A stretch of DNA of 64,000 nucleotides from Alphaproteobacteria bacterium (GCA_018969425.1 JAGWYJ010000002.1:121996-185995), one strand, 5' to 3'; shown: positions 46,301 to 54,927, numbered from the stretch's first letter. Translations and numbers: made by a program. The notes: generated from the sequence alone by a model not told the origin.

Positions 46301-46798
46301 TTGTCTGTGATTATCCGCGAAGCTGGACCGGGAGATGACGCGTTCATCCTCGCCCTGAATGCATCCAGCGAACCCGCTCTGGGTCCGCTGGATGCGTCGT
46401 CTTGGGATCGTCTGAAGACGCTGGCCTTTCGGGTCCTCGTGGCGGAGACGGCGGCGGAGCGGCTGGCTTTCATGGTGCTCTTCAGGCCCGGATCAGCCTA
46501 CGGCAGCGACAACTACGCTTGGTTTGAGCAGCGTTTCGAGCGGCACCTTTATATCGATCGGGTGGCGGTCAGCCCCTCGGCCATGAGACAAGGAATTGGA
46601 AGACGCCTTTATCAGAGCGTTTGCACGCTGGCTCGCGAGTTGGGTGAGACGCGTCTGACTGCTGAGGTGAATGAGCAGCCTCCGAATCCGGAAAGCCTCG
46701 CCTTTCATCTTGCCTTTGGCTTCCGCTTCCTGCTCTCGCGGCCTTCGGGATCCGGAAAGGTGGTGGCGATGCTTGAGCGTCCCTTGGAGGACGCATGA
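46301..46798 (+). CDS. GNAT-family N-acetyltransferase
   Basis: A predicted acetyl-CoA-dependent acetyltransferase of 165 residues. The GNAT core includes RVAVSPSAMRQGIGRRLYQS, the acetyl-CoA-binding Q/RxxGxG/A loop, then TAEVNEQPPNPESLAFHLAFGF. A TTG start at 46301 gives SVIIREAGPGDDAF; GTG 46307 is the alternative. It lies between rpsP and rimM, starting 6 bp after rpsP and overlapping rimM by four bases, so it is part of the ribosomal operon. Its substrate is unknown; a ribosomal protein is plausible from location. Confidence 0.85.
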   Translation: MSVIIREAGPGDDAFILALNASSEPALGPLDASSWDRLKTLAFRVLVAETAAERLAFMVLFRPGSAYGSDNYAWFEQRFERHLYIDRVAVSPSAMRQGIGRRLYQSVCTLARELGETRLTAEVNEQPPNPESLAFHLAFGFRFLLSRPSGSGKVVAMLERPLEDA

Positions 46799-47352
46799 CG
46801 TCCTCGTCACCTCGTCTTGTTGTGGTCGGACAGATCGTCGGGGCCTTCGGGGTTCGCGGAGAGGTGAGGGTCCGGTCGTTTACCTCGGATCCTGAGACGT
46901 TGTTCTCACTTGGAACGCTTCTGAATGCTCAGGGTGAGGCGCTGATAACTCCTCTGCGGACCCGACCCCTTGGCGATCTGTTCGGCGTGATCTCGTCTGA
47001 GGTCCGCTCGAGGGAGGACTGGGAGGCTTTGCGTGGGACGTTGCTTCACGCTCCGCGCGCCGGCTTACCAGCCCTCGAGGACGAGGAGGTGTATGTCGCG
47101 GACCTCATCGGATGTGAGGTGCGCCATGTCGACGGTCGGCTGATCGGCGTGGTGATTGACGCCCCGAATTTTGGAGCCGGGGACCTCCTTGAAATTCGGC
47201 CTGAAGGGGGAGGGGCATTCTTTCTCCCATTCACCCGGGAGTGTGTGCCTGACATTGACCTTGAGGGTCGAAGGCTGGTGATCTCACCTCCGGAGGCGTT
47301 CTTGCCTGAGAGCCTTCACCGACAGGCGGGCGAGGGAGATACGAACTTGTAA
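46795..47352 (+). CDS. rimM: 16S rRNA processing protein RimM
   Basis: A 30S maturation factor binding S19; 185 residues. The N-terminal RimM domain (VVVGQIVGAFGVRGEVRVRSFT) and PRC-barrel (EEVYVADLIGCEVRHVDG.LIGVVIDAPNFGAGDLLEI) are intact, with ECVPDIDLEGRRLVI near the end. It overlaps the GNAT stop by four bases. In many relatives trmD and rplS follow; here the convergent glycosyltransferase overlaps its 3' end by 37 bp and neither is present. Confidence 0.95.
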   Translation: MTSSSPRLVVVGQIVGAFGVRGEVRVRSFTSDPETLFSLGTLLNAQGEALITPLRTRPLGDLFGVISSEVRSREDWEALRGTLLHAPRAGLPALEDEEVYVADLIGCEVRHVDGRLIGVVIDAPNFGAGDLLEIRPEGGGAFFLPFTRECVPDIDLEGRRLVISPPEAFLPESLHRQAGEGDTNL

Positions 47353-48959
47353 TAAAGGCTCGCCATCCGGCTGCTTTCGAGCAGTGTTCGAACGATTGCG
47401 CCGTCCGGCGACGGATCTTCGATCCGCACTTCAAGCTGGTCGGTCAAAAATGAGGCGAGGTCGTCCGGCAGGGTTCCAGAATTTCGCCATACCGCCAGAC
47501 AGGCCCCGTGGGAGGTTGCGGACGGCGGGCTGACGACCGGGAGTCCCGCGTCCAGAACCCGCGCTTCAGGAAGTTCGGCCCGAAGATTTCCCATCAGGTG
47601 TGTGTCTGCCCCCACAAGTGTGCCTCCTTCGAAGCCCACTTCTCTGAGTTCCTCCGCCCATGCCGCGACGGGAGCGTAGGGACGACACTTTTCATCCGGA
47701 CATGTCCGGATCTCAAGAGGTCTTTCCACCAGGCGTCCTGCGAAGACGCTGAGAGCGAATAGTGTGACCAGGGCGGCGAAGCCTCTCATCGGGACCGGGA
47801 AGTCCCCAGCGCGCTTCACGTGGACGAACAGCCACATAGGAAGAAGAAAAAGGGCTGGCGCCGTCCACGCGGTTCTGAAGGATGAGACGCCTGCGAGAGC
47901 AGCGAGGAGATAAAGGAGGACCAATAGCAGCAGGCCTCGTCCGAGAACCGACCTCCACGCGACGTCGTGGGCCTCCTCGTCCGTGGAGCGACGGGCAAAG
48001 ACCGGATAAAGCACAGGGGCCCACAGAGGCCAGAACAGGATGCTCCAGAGAAGTGAAAAGGGTAGGCTGAAGCCGAGGGCTGCGCGTCCCAGAGAGGCAA
48101 AGCTGTGGAGGCGGCCTTCCCACCACGAATGAAGATCGTCTGCATCAAGACTGGCAGGGAGAAGGTCCACAAAAGTTGACGACGAGGCCATTACCGTGAG
48201 GCCGTGAGACGGTTGTCCCGAAGTGGACTGTGCGGCGAGCCAGATAAGAAACGGAGAGGCGACCGCCCCGGCAGTTAGGGTAGCGAGAACAAAATTGATC
48301 GGACTGATGCCCTGCCGAAAAAACCTGACAGAGAACACGCTTGCAAGGCATGCGGCGGGCAGAATTGCAAACAGCGGGTGTGTGAGCAGCCCGACACCTG
48401 TGGCGAGGCCGAGGTAAATCCAGTCTCCCTGCCGTCTCCACGTGAGAACGCGTGCGAGGGCGTGGAGGGTCAGCGACAGGCACGCCGTCAGTGCTGCGAG
48501 GCCTAGCATGTCTTCATGGACGCCCCATCCGAGTCCATAGGTCAGCGTCAGGGCGCCCGCCGCGGCCGCGGCGGCGCCGGGTCGGGTAATGATGATGCGA
48601 GCTGTGAGGTAGTAAAAGCTGAGAGCTATGAAGAGAAAAACGTATTTGAGGGCGACAGCTGCTTCAGCGGTTCGGCCCCACCACGACGACGTTACTGAAA
48701 TCAGCCAGGCTGTGAGAGGCGGTTGATTACCGGCGTATCCTCCCTGAAGAGACTGGGAGAGAATGATTTGCTCGGCCTCTTCAAGGGTCGCGACCGGGGC
48801 GATGAGGACGCGAAGCGCCCAGTGACAAAGGCAGAAGAGAAAAATGATTTGGAGGACAGACGAGCCTTCCAGGCGCGAAACGCGCGAAATCCAGCTCACA
48901 CGTATCTCTGCAGGCCGTTTTGAGCGGTCTGACCTGCGAGAAGTGGGGCGAGACGGCAC
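47316..48959 (-). CDS. GT-C fold glycosyltransferase (GT39/ArnT-like)
   Basis: A polytopic membrane protein of 547 residues predicted to transfer sugars from a polyprenyl-phosphate donor. A first hydrophobic span (~36-55) leads into the catalytic loop LEEAEQIILSQSLQGGYAGNQPPLTAWL, resembling the ArnT/PMT acidic first loop and QPP pattern. About ten membrane spans follow, then a soluble C-terminal domain. It starts at GTG 48959. A GT2 gene lies just upstream on the same strand and may provide the lipid-linked donor, like an ArnC-ArnT pair. It overlaps rimM by 37 bp (convergent). Confidence 0.85.
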   Translation of the reverse strand: MPSRPTSRRSDRSKRPAEIRVSWISRVSRLEGSSVLQIIFLFCLCHWALRVLIAPVATLEEAEQIILSQSLQGGYAGNQPPLTAWLISVTSSWWGRTAEAAVALKYVFLFIALSFYYLTARIIITRPGAAAAAAGALTLTYGLGWGVHEDMLGLAALTACLSLTLHALARVLTWRRQGDWIYLGLATGVGLLTHPLFAILPAACLASVFSVRFFRQGISPINFVLATLTAGAVASPFLIWLAAQSTSGQPSHGLTVMASSSTFVDLLPASLDADDLHSWWEGRLHSFASLGRAALGFSLPFSLLWSILFWPLWAPVLYPVFARRSTDEEAHDVAWRSVLGRGLLLLVLLYLLAALAGVSSFRTAWTAPALFLLPMWLFVHVKRAGDFPVPMRGFAALVTLFALSVFAGRLVERPLEIRTCPDEKCRPYAPVAAWAEELREVGFEGGTLVGADTHLMGNLRAELPEARVLDAGLPVVSPPSATSHGACLAVWRNSGTLPDDLASFLTDQLEVRIEDPSPDGAIVRTLLESSRMASLYYKFVSPSPACR

Positions 48960-48998
48960 GGTTTAAGGACCTTCGGACAGGGTTTCACCGAACACGAT

Positions 48999-49754
48999 TC
49001 AGGTGCGCTGGCGCGGATCTCGCCACTCCTCGGCGACTCCATAGCCTCCGCGGCGAACGAGCCATATCATTCCCGCAAGATCGATGACGCCGGCGCCCAG
49101 ACGTCCGAGAAATCCGTATTTGGAGACCCCGTGGATACGCTCCCGATCCGTGACGGGCGTTTCCACAACATCCCAGCCGGCGCGTTTGATAAGCGCAGGC
49201 AGGAAGCGGTGCATGGCTGCAAAATAGGGGAGGTCTTCAAACGCCCGCCGGCGAATGAGCTTGAAGCCGCAGCCGGTGTCGGTCGCCGTATCGCGAAGGC
49301 AAAAGCGCCGCACCCCGTTGGCGATTCTTGACTGCAGCCATTTGAACCCGCTGTCGTTCCGGCTGGTTCGTCGTCCGCAGATAATGCCAAGAGCAGGGGT
49401 GTGTCCGGCGAGAATGAGCGTATCGAAAACGCGTCGGGTGTCGGCTGGATCGTTTTGTCCGTCCCCGTCGAGCAGCTGGACCCACTCGCCTCTGCAGCTC
49501 CTCAGCCCCGAGAAAAGGGCGGCGGACTTCCCACGTCGCTCGATGTGGGTCAGCACCGTGATACGATTCGGGGCGGCCTCGTGCGCCTGGCGCAGCTCCT
49601 CGGCAGTCGTGTCGTTTGAGGCGTCGTTCACGCACACGATCTGGTAATCCAGACCCGCGAGCGCGGCGTGGACTTCATTGATAAGCGGCAGGATGTTTCC
49701 CGCCTCGTTGTAGAAGGGTATCAGAACTGAGAGGGAGGGGGGCGTTTCGGACAC
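48999..49754 (-). CDS. Family 2 glycosyltransferase (DPM1/ArnC-like)
   Basis: A predicted polyprenyl-phosphate sugar transferase of 251 residues. N-terminal SVLIPFYNEAGNILPLI, the DxD-like nucleotide site QLLDGDGQNDP, and C-terminal RERIHGVSKYGF, the R-x-x-G-x-S-K-Y pattern of the dolichol-phosphate-mannose synthase group, are clear. A short hydrophobic C-terminal stretch may contact the membrane. It is 39 bp upstream of the GT-C gene, so the two probably form a donor-synthesis and transfer unit, perhaps modifying envelope lipids. Confidence 0.88.
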   Translation of the reverse strand: MSETPPSLSVLIPFYNEAGNILPLINEVHAALAGLDYQIVCVNDASNDTTAEELRQAHEAAPNRITVLTHIERRGKSAALFSGLRSCRGEWVQLLDGDGQNDPADTRRVFDTLILAGHTPALGIICGRRTSRNDSGFKWLQSRIANGVRRFCLRDTATDTGCGFKLIRRRAFEDLPYFAAMHRFLPALIKRAGWDVVETPVTDRERIHGVSKYGFLGRLGAGVIDLAGMIWLVRRGGYGVAEEWRDPRQRT

Positions 49755-49812
49755 GAAGGGAACCCCGCAGCATTCGGCGACGGCCGCCTCGGGCGGCTGG
49801 ATGGAGACGCAG

Positions 49813-50175
49813 ATGGATGTCTACCATATCTGGTGTTCTCTGAAAGACGGTCGTGAGGATCGCGCCTTTGCTGCGGCCGTACGCGCTTATCTGGATCACT
49901 TTAAGGAGCAGGGCCGGATTTGCGGATGGCGGCTGCTCAGACGCAAGCTCGGCTTCGGTCCTGAAATCCTTGGAGAGTTTCACGTTATGATCGAAACGCG
50001 CGATCTGGCCCAGCTGGATGCGGCCTTTCGGTCCGCCGCCGAAAGGCAAGGGGAGACGGAATGTCTTCATGCCGCAGTGTACTCGAAGGTGACGGGCGTT
50101 CGCTTCGCCCTCGCGCGCGACTATCCCGATGATCCCGGTCAAACGGTCGCGGGAGAAGCGCTCGCTCCCGACTAA
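49813..50175 (+). CDS. Conserved small hypothetical protein
   Basis: Function not recognised. It is 120 residues from ATG 49813 (MDVYHIWCSLKDG); four extra codons reach an ATG at 49801. The sequence looks like a ferredoxin-like alpha/beta small domain: IWCSLKDG, helix FAAAVRAYLDHFKEQG, strand ICGWRLLRRKLGFG, strand EFHVMIETRDLAQLDAAF. It lies 100 bp before the CYP153 gene on the same strand and divergent from the glycosyltransferases; co-transcription with the P450 is plausible. Confidence 0.75.
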   Translation: MDVYHIWCSLKDGREDRAFAAAVRAYLDHFKEQGRICGWRLLRRKLGFGPEILGEFHVMIETRDLAQLDAAFRSAAERQGETECLHAAVYSKVTGVRFALARDYPDDPGQTVAGEALAPD

Positions 50176-50274
50176 TTTCGAGGGATGCGTCGCAAGTCGT
50201 GTTCTGGTACAGTGCGCGAAGGCTGGCCGCTGACGCGGTGTGGGGCCCAGGCGCCCCGCGATGGAGAGGTTCAC

Positions 50275-51582
50275 ATGGCGGATACGGCGACGACCGGTCA
50301 ATCTCAGTACAAGCCCAGCCTGGAGGAATTGCGGGTTAACGGCATCCCGCGGGATGGCGTTATTCCTCCGGCGTCGGAGCTGGATTTGGCGACCTACGAC
50401 ATCACCGATCCGGAGATCTGGCGCAGGGATGCCCATTGGGATCGATTTGCGCGGATGCGAAAAGAGGATCCGGTACATTTCTGTCCGGACAGTCCCTTCG
50501 GTCCTTACTGGTCCGTCACCACGTTCAACGAGATCATGACGGTTGACACGACCCATGGCGTGTTTTCGTCCGAGGGCGGCATCACCGTCGTGGATCAGGA
50601 CGAAGATTTCGCGCTGCCCATGTTCATTGCAATGGATCCGCCTAAACACGATCTGCAACGAAAGACTGTCCAGTCGATTGTCGGCCCGGAAAATCTCAAA
50701 TCGTTTGAGACGCTTATCCGCTCTCGTACAAGCGCCTTGTTTGATACCCTTCCTGTTGGCGAGGAGTTCGACTGGGTGGACAAGGTCTCTATTGAGCTCA
50801 CCACCATGATGCTCGCCACTTTGTTCGATTTTCCTTTCGAGGATCGCAGGAAGCTCACGCGCTGGTCCGACGTCGCGACCGGCCGCGCCAATCCCGATAT
50901 CGTGTCTGGCGAGGAGCAATGGCGCGCCGAGCTGATGGAATGCCTGATGACCTTTACGGGCCTCTGGAACGAGCGCGTCAACGCTCCGCCGCGAGGGGAT
51001 CTTGTCTCGATGCTTGCGCATGGAGAGCATACGAGGAACATGACCCCCCAGGAGTTTCTGGGAAATCTCATCCTCCTGATCGTGGGGGGGAATGATACGA
51101 CCAGAAATTCCATGACGGGCGGCGTCTACGCCTTCAATAAGTGGCCTGATCAATTCGCCAAGCTCAAGGCGGACCACTCTCTTATTCCGTCTGCCGTTTC
51201 GGAGATCATTCGGTGGCAGACGCCTCTCGCCCACATGCGCCGGACCGCGCTGGCCGACTACGAGTTGGGGGGTAAAACCATCCGCAAGGGCGACAAAGTC
51301 GTCATGTGGTATGTATCGGGCAATCGAGACGAGAAGCACTTCTCCCGGCCTGATGAGCTGTGGATTGAACGGCCTCAGGTGCGGCGTCACTTGTCTTTCG
51401 GATTTGGCATCCATCGCTGCGTTGGCAATCGACTGGCCGAGATGCAGCTGCAGGTTCTGTGGGAGGAGTTCTTTAAGCGCTTCGATGCGGTGGAGGTTTT
51501 GGACGAGCCTTCCCGCGTGCCCTCAGCCTTTGTGAAAGGCTACACTCGGATGCCCGTGCGTCTCACAGCCAGGTCGCGCTGA
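50275..51582 (+). CDS. CYP153-family cytochrome P450 (alkane/fatty acid terminal hydroxylase)
   Basis: A soluble P450 of 435 residues whose motifs match CYP153: I-helix LIVGGNDTTRNSMTGG, ExxR in SEIIRW, NRDE, and haem loop HLSFGFGIHRCVGNRLAEMQL. CYP153 enzymes insert oxygen at terminal carbons of medium-chain alkanes and fatty acids. ATG 50275 lies downstream of GGAGAGG. The usual CYP153 neighbours, ferredoxin and ferredoxin reductase, are absent, so redox partners must be elsewhere. Together with the acyl-CoA ligase and PQQ alcohol dehydrogenase in this window, a hydrocarbon oxidation route can be drawn, but the genes are not co-located. Confidence 0.93.
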   Translation: MADTATTGQSQYKPSLEELRVNGIPRDGVIPPASELDLATYDITDPEIWRRDAHWDRFARMRKEDPVHFCPDSPFGPYWSVTTFNEIMTVDTTHGVFSSEGGITVVDQDEDFALPMFIAMDPPKHDLQRKTVQSIVGPENLKSFETLIRSRTSALFDTLPVGEEFDWVDKVSIELTTMMLATLFDFPFEDRRKLTRWSDVATGRANPDIVSGEEQWRAELMECLMTFTGLWNERVNAPPRGDLVSMLAHGEHTRNMTPQEFLGNLILLIVGGNDTTRNSMTGGVYAFNKWPDQFAKLKADHSLIPSAVSEIIRWQTPLAHMRRTALADYELGGKTIRKGDKVVMWYVSGNRDEKHFSRPDELWIERPQVRRHLSFGFGIHRCVGNRLAEMQLQVLWEEFFKRFDAVEVLDEPSRVPSAFVKGYTRMPVRLTARSR

Positions 51583-51591
51583 GTTTCGTGA

Positions 51592-52650
51592 TTAAAGGCG
51601 TGCAGGAAACTTGGAGGTCGCGGCCTTTTGGATCCGCTCGTAGAGAGCGGTGCTGTCGCGGATGAACGCGGCCTTGGTGAACTGGGCTTCGTAGGATATC
51701 CGGCCTCCTTCAACCAGGCGCGCGGCGAGGCCTGGTTCGGAGATGACGCGTCTCATGGCCGCCGCCAGGGCAGCCGGGTTGTCCTTCGGAACCAGCAGGC
51801 CTGACACTCCATCCTCGACATAGGCCGCCGGACCTACGGCGTCGGCTGCGACGAGCGGTCGGCCGGCGGCCCATGCGTCGACTGTGACAGTTCCAAAGGG
51901 CTCGTAGCGTGAAGGGAACGCGACAAACGTCGATGCGGCGAGCAAGGCGCCTCGATCATTTCTCCATCCCAGGAACCTGACCCGGGATCCGAGGCCCAGT
52001 CGTGCGCACTGGGCTTTGAGCTCTGCCTCGATTGGGCCGTCTCCGGCGATCCAGACATGGAGCTCAGGAATCTGGGCGGTCGCCTCCAGCAGCGTGTCGA
52101 GGCCTTTCTTCGGGTGAAGACGTGCGAGCGCCAGAGCGAGGGGAGCGTCGGACGGTGCGCCGAGAGCGGATCGCTCCACGGCCGGTGAGCCCTCGAAATC
52201 AGCATATGTATGAATGATAGACGAGCGGTCTTCTCCAACGCCCTGATCTCTGATGTGCCTGAGGAGGTCGCGGGTCAGGCCGACATGCCAGTCGCAATTG
52301 TTGAACCGAGATCGCTTATAATAACCCCCATACCATCCGATCGACCGGTCGCGCCATCGAGCGGGAGCGAACTGGCCGGCCCGCCCCATCCAGTATTCGA
52401 TGACATCCGGTTGAAACGCTTCAATAGTCCGATGAATCACTCCTCGGGTGGGGAAGGGCCAGAGGCGGGAGAAGCTGGCGGTCGTGACCTCAACTCCGGC
52501 CTCGCCCAAGCGAGAAATCCGCCAGGCGTTGTCCGGGCGGGTCACCACCGCCTGCTTGAACCCCGCCCCGGCGAGCGCCAGGGTCGATTCGAGCATGATG
52601 TTTTCCGCTCCGCCCTCGGGGGCGCCCGCCATGACGTGCAAGATCCGCAT
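51592..52650 (-). CDS. Family 4 glycosyltransferase
   Basis: A GT-B fold retaining glycosyltransferase of 352 residues, typical of polysaccharide or LPS assembly. The N-terminal MRILHVMAGAPEGGAE and C-terminal domain with LARLHPKKGLDTLLEA, VWIAGDGP, and the ExxxxxE-type PSRYEPFGTVTVDAWAAGRPLVA donor site are clear. It is convergent with CYP153 (10 bp apart) and divergent from the GST-like gene. No other saccharide genes flank it except the pair at 47-50 kb. Confidence 0.9.
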   Translation of the reverse strand: MRILHVMAGAPEGGAENIMLESTLALAGAGFKQAVVTRPDNAWRISRLGEAGVEVTTASFSRLWPFPTRGVIHRTIEAFQPDVIEYWMGRAGQFAPARWRDRSIGWYGGYYKRSRFNNCDWHVGLTRDLLRHIRDQGVGEDRSSIIHTYADFEGSPAVERSALGAPSDAPLALALARLHPKKGLDTLLEATAQIPELHVWIAGDGPIEAELKAQCARLGLGSRVRFLGWRNDRGALLAASTFVAFPSRYEPFGTVTVDAWAAGRPLVAADAVGPAAYVEDGVSGLLVPKDNPAALAAAMRRVISEPGLAARLVEGGRISYEAQFTKAAFIRDSTALYERIQKAATSKFPARL

Positions 52651-52782
52651 TTTGGCTGCTTTCCTTAAATCCGCTTCGGCGTCGTTGCGGACCGGTTAAC
52701 TCTTAGCGCCCAACACGTAAACTCCGGTTGAAGGCGGGAGCGCTTGCGCGTAGCGTCCGGGCCGACCGTGCGGAGACCTGTC

Positions 52783-54144
52783 ATGAGTGGCGCTTATCGT
52801 CTGTTTGGGGCTGAAACGTCCGCATATTCGACGAAGATGCGCAGCTATTTGCGTTATAAGGGAGTCGACCACGAGTGGCGAGCCCGGACCCGGGAGACGG
52901 AGGAAGAGCTCCAGTCCCTCGCGAAATTCGCAACCTTGCCCGTACTCGTGACAGCCAGCGGCTTCGCCGTCCATGACACTACTCCGATGATCGAGGCCCT
53001 TGAGGCTGACCGCCCTGAACCGTCGGCGACCCCCGCGGACCCCGCGCTCGCCTTCCTGGCCTCGGTCCTTGAAGAGTATGCGGACAGCTGGCTCGCAAAA
53101 ACTGTTTTTCACTATCGTTGGACCCGAAAAAAGGACCAGCGTCTGGCTGCGCAAAGAGCCGTTGAGGACTATTTCGGCGCTGAGGCGCCCGCAGACCGCA
53201 AAGCCCTTGAGGATGCCGCTATCGTCTCAATGCTCGGACAGATGAAGCTCATGGGCCTTGAAGGCGATCTGGGCGCGGTGCTGGAAAAATCCTTCAAGCG
53301 CTTTGTAAAGAGCCTCGATGATCACCTTCGTAGACATCTGTTTCTCTTCGGCGGTCGTCCCACCATAGCTGATTTTGCGATAGCCGGTCAGCTCATCCAG
53401 TTGATGAAAGACCCCACTCCCTCGAAGATCATCGAGAAAGATGGGGAGTTCGTGGTCAAGTGGTGCGAGTTCATGGCGGATCCCAAGGCGGGCGGCCCGT
53501 TCGCCGCGCTAGAGGATCTGCGCGAAACGCTGGTCCCTATCTTCAGTTCGGAATTATCTGCAGCCTTCCTTCCTTGGGCCGCCGAGAATCTGGAAAGCTC
53601 GCTGGCCGGTCATGAGACGTTCGAGGTCGCGTTCGGGCGCGAGACATTGACGCTGGCTCCGCTTCGCTCCTCAGCTCGGTCTTTCCGCGAATTGCGCCGG
53701 AAGTTTGTGACCGCTCAGGCTCTGGAGTCGCTTAAGTCCTTTACAGATGAAGTCGGGGCCACAGTTTATCTCCTGCGTCCGCCTCCGCCTGAGCGTCCTC
53801 AGCGCGAGCCGAGATCTGACGTCCCGGTTCGTCAAACCTCTGGTGATGAGGGGGTAGAAAGCTCGAGTGAAACCCCCTCGGGGGGGGGTGACATTGCCCC
53901 GGCCCGCGAAGCGGGCGAGGGGGGATCCCGTCGACGCCGCAGGCGTCGTCGCCGAGGCGGTCAGAGACCGGAGGGCCTTGCGGCTGATGACGGCGCGGAC
54001 AGCGAGGCGGAGACCGAGGGTGAGGATGAAGCCGAGACCGAAGCGGAGGCCTCCGGCGGGAACGAGGTCACGGCTGACGAGCCTTCGGAGGCGGCGACGG
54101 ATGGGCCCGATACTTCGTCCTACGGGAACGAAGCCGGCGCCTAG
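52783..54144 (+). CDS. GST-like protein with polybasic/acidic C-terminal tail
   Basis: A protein of 453 residues. The N-terminal part (~1-80) is a thioredoxin-like GST fold (LFGAETSAYSTKMRSYLRYKG; TLPVLVTASG; DTTPMIEAL) and the helical GST C-domain follows (~90-220), with FLFGGRPTIADFAIAGQL. Residues ~230-335 look like an additional helical domain. The tail has a Gly-Ser run, then nine consecutive Arg (383-391), then ~55 residues of Glu/Asp/Ala. A G9 tract (53880-53888) lies just before the poly-Arg; adding one G creates an immediate TGA. Such a slippery site could switch the tail on or off, or reflect an assembly error. GST activity is uncertain. Confidence 0.78.
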   Translation: MSGAYRLFGAETSAYSTKMRSYLRYKGVDHEWRARTRETEEELQSLAKFATLPVLVTASGFAVHDTTPMIEALEADRPEPSATPADPALAFLASVLEEYADSWLAKTVFHYRWTRKKDQRLAAQRAVEDYFGAEAPADRKALEDAAIVSMLGQMKLMGLEGDLGAVLEKSFKRFVKSLDDHLRRHLFLFGGRPTIADFAIAGQLIQLMKDPTPSKIIEKDGEFVVKWCEFMADPKAGGPFAALEDLRETLVPIFSSELSAAFLPWAAENLESSLAGHETFEVAFGRETLTLAPLRSSARSFRELRRKFVTAQALESLKSFTDEVGATVYLLRPPPPERPQREPRSDVPVRQTSGDEGVESSSETPSGGGDIAPAREAGEGGSRRRRRRRRRGGQRPEGLAADDGADSEAETEGEDEAETEAEASGGNEVTADEPSEAATDGPDTSSYGNEAGA

Positions 54145-54343
54145 AGCGTCCGGGACCCGGCGGTGCCGGGAGCGGCTCCATCGAATACCGATGCGGCGCG
54201 ACTGGAAGCCTAAACGGGCTGGCCGGGAACACGCACTGGCGGTTTGGCGTGCGCAGAATGCTCCAGAAAATCCGTGTCGTCTGGGCAGAGCTATCCGAAC
54301 GGGAGGCGGTGAGGGGCTCCCCTTCCGACGATCGCAAGCGACC

Positions 54344-54371
54344 GTCCCCAGCCGGGGGAGCGGCCGGGGAC
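54344..54371. terminator. Hairpin between GST-like gene and hsp20
   Basis: GTCCCC pairs with GGGGAC around a partly self-complementary GCC/GGC core. It lies between the convergent GST-like and hsp20 genes. There is no T tract. Confidence 0.4.
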
Positions 54372-54400
54372 AGCTTATGATCGCATGCTGCAGGCAGTCG

Positions 54401-54904
54401 TTAGGCGACAGGCGCGGCCTTACGAACCTTGGTAGGCGGCGTCGGGTGCTCGATCACCTCCGCAGCGCGTGCGGAAGCCACCTGTTCGATCGCGATTTTT
54501 CTCGGCTTCATGGCTTCGGGCAGCTCGCGTCGTAGCTCGATCCTCAGCAGACCGTTCCGAAGGGCCGCTCCGGTCACCACGACGTGATCCGCTAACTGGA
54601 AGCGCCGAATGAAGCCGCGTTCCGCAATCCCGCGATGAACGAAGCGCCGCTTGTCATCACCGGTTTCTTTCTTCCCGACGACCAGAAGCTGGCCCTCCTT
54701 GACCTCTATATCGAGGTCCGCCTCGCCAAAACCCGCCACGGCAAGCTCGATGGCGTAGACATTCTCATCGTCGAGGGATTGTTCGATATTGTACGGGGGG
54801 TACCCCTGAGCGCCGTCGAGACGCTGGGCAGTGTCGATCATGGACGCAAGGCGGTCAAATCCGACAACGGTGCGATAAAGCGGGGAAAAATCAAAATTAC
54901 TCAT
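54401..54904 (-). CDS. Hsp20/alpha-crystallin small heat-shock protein (IbpA-like)
   Basis: A holdase chaperone of 167 residues. N-terminal PLYRTVVGFDRLASMID and YPPYNIEQ lead into the alpha-crystallin domain (~35-140): YAIELAVAGFGEADLDIEVKEGQLLVVGKK, then ERGFIRRFQLADHV, and the GLLRIELRRELPE beta9-like segment. Its IbpA/HspA class commonly forms large oligomers. AAGGA lies eight bases before ATG inside a ROSE-like hairpin (54913-54927), suggesting temperature control of translation. It is convergent with the GST-like gene and divergent from the methyltransferase-like lipoprotein. Confidence 0.93.
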   Translation of the reverse strand: MSNFDFSPLYRTVVGFDRLASMIDTAQRLDGAQGYPPYNIEQSLDDENVYAIELAVAGFGEADLDIEVKEGQLLVVGKKETGDDKRRFVHRGIAERGFIRRFQLADHVVVTGAALRNGLLRIELRRELPEAMKPRKIAIEQVASARAAEVIEHPTPPTKVRKAAPVA

Positions 54905-54927
54905 TGTGTCTGTCCTTGTTGAAGCAA
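54905..54927 (-). promoter_or_regulatory. ROSE-type RNA thermometer masking the hsp20 ribosome site
   Basis: In the minus-strand leader, UUGCUU folds with AAGGA across a CAAC loop (54913-54927). Pairs are U-A, U-A, C-G, then G opposite G, then U-A, matching the ROSE signature (UYGCU facing AGGA with a G-G pair). The sequestered AAGGA is the ribosome binding site eight bases before ATG. ROSE elements are common upstream of alphaproteobacterial hsp20 genes. Melting at high temperature would free the site. Confidence 0.65.

Noticed and set aside
49675..51414. 579-codon minus-strand frame
   Set aside because: It is antisense to the CYP153 gene and overlaps GT2 and the small gene; its composition (Arg/His/Pro-rich) is typical of GC-driven shadows, while CYP153 motifs on plus are complete.
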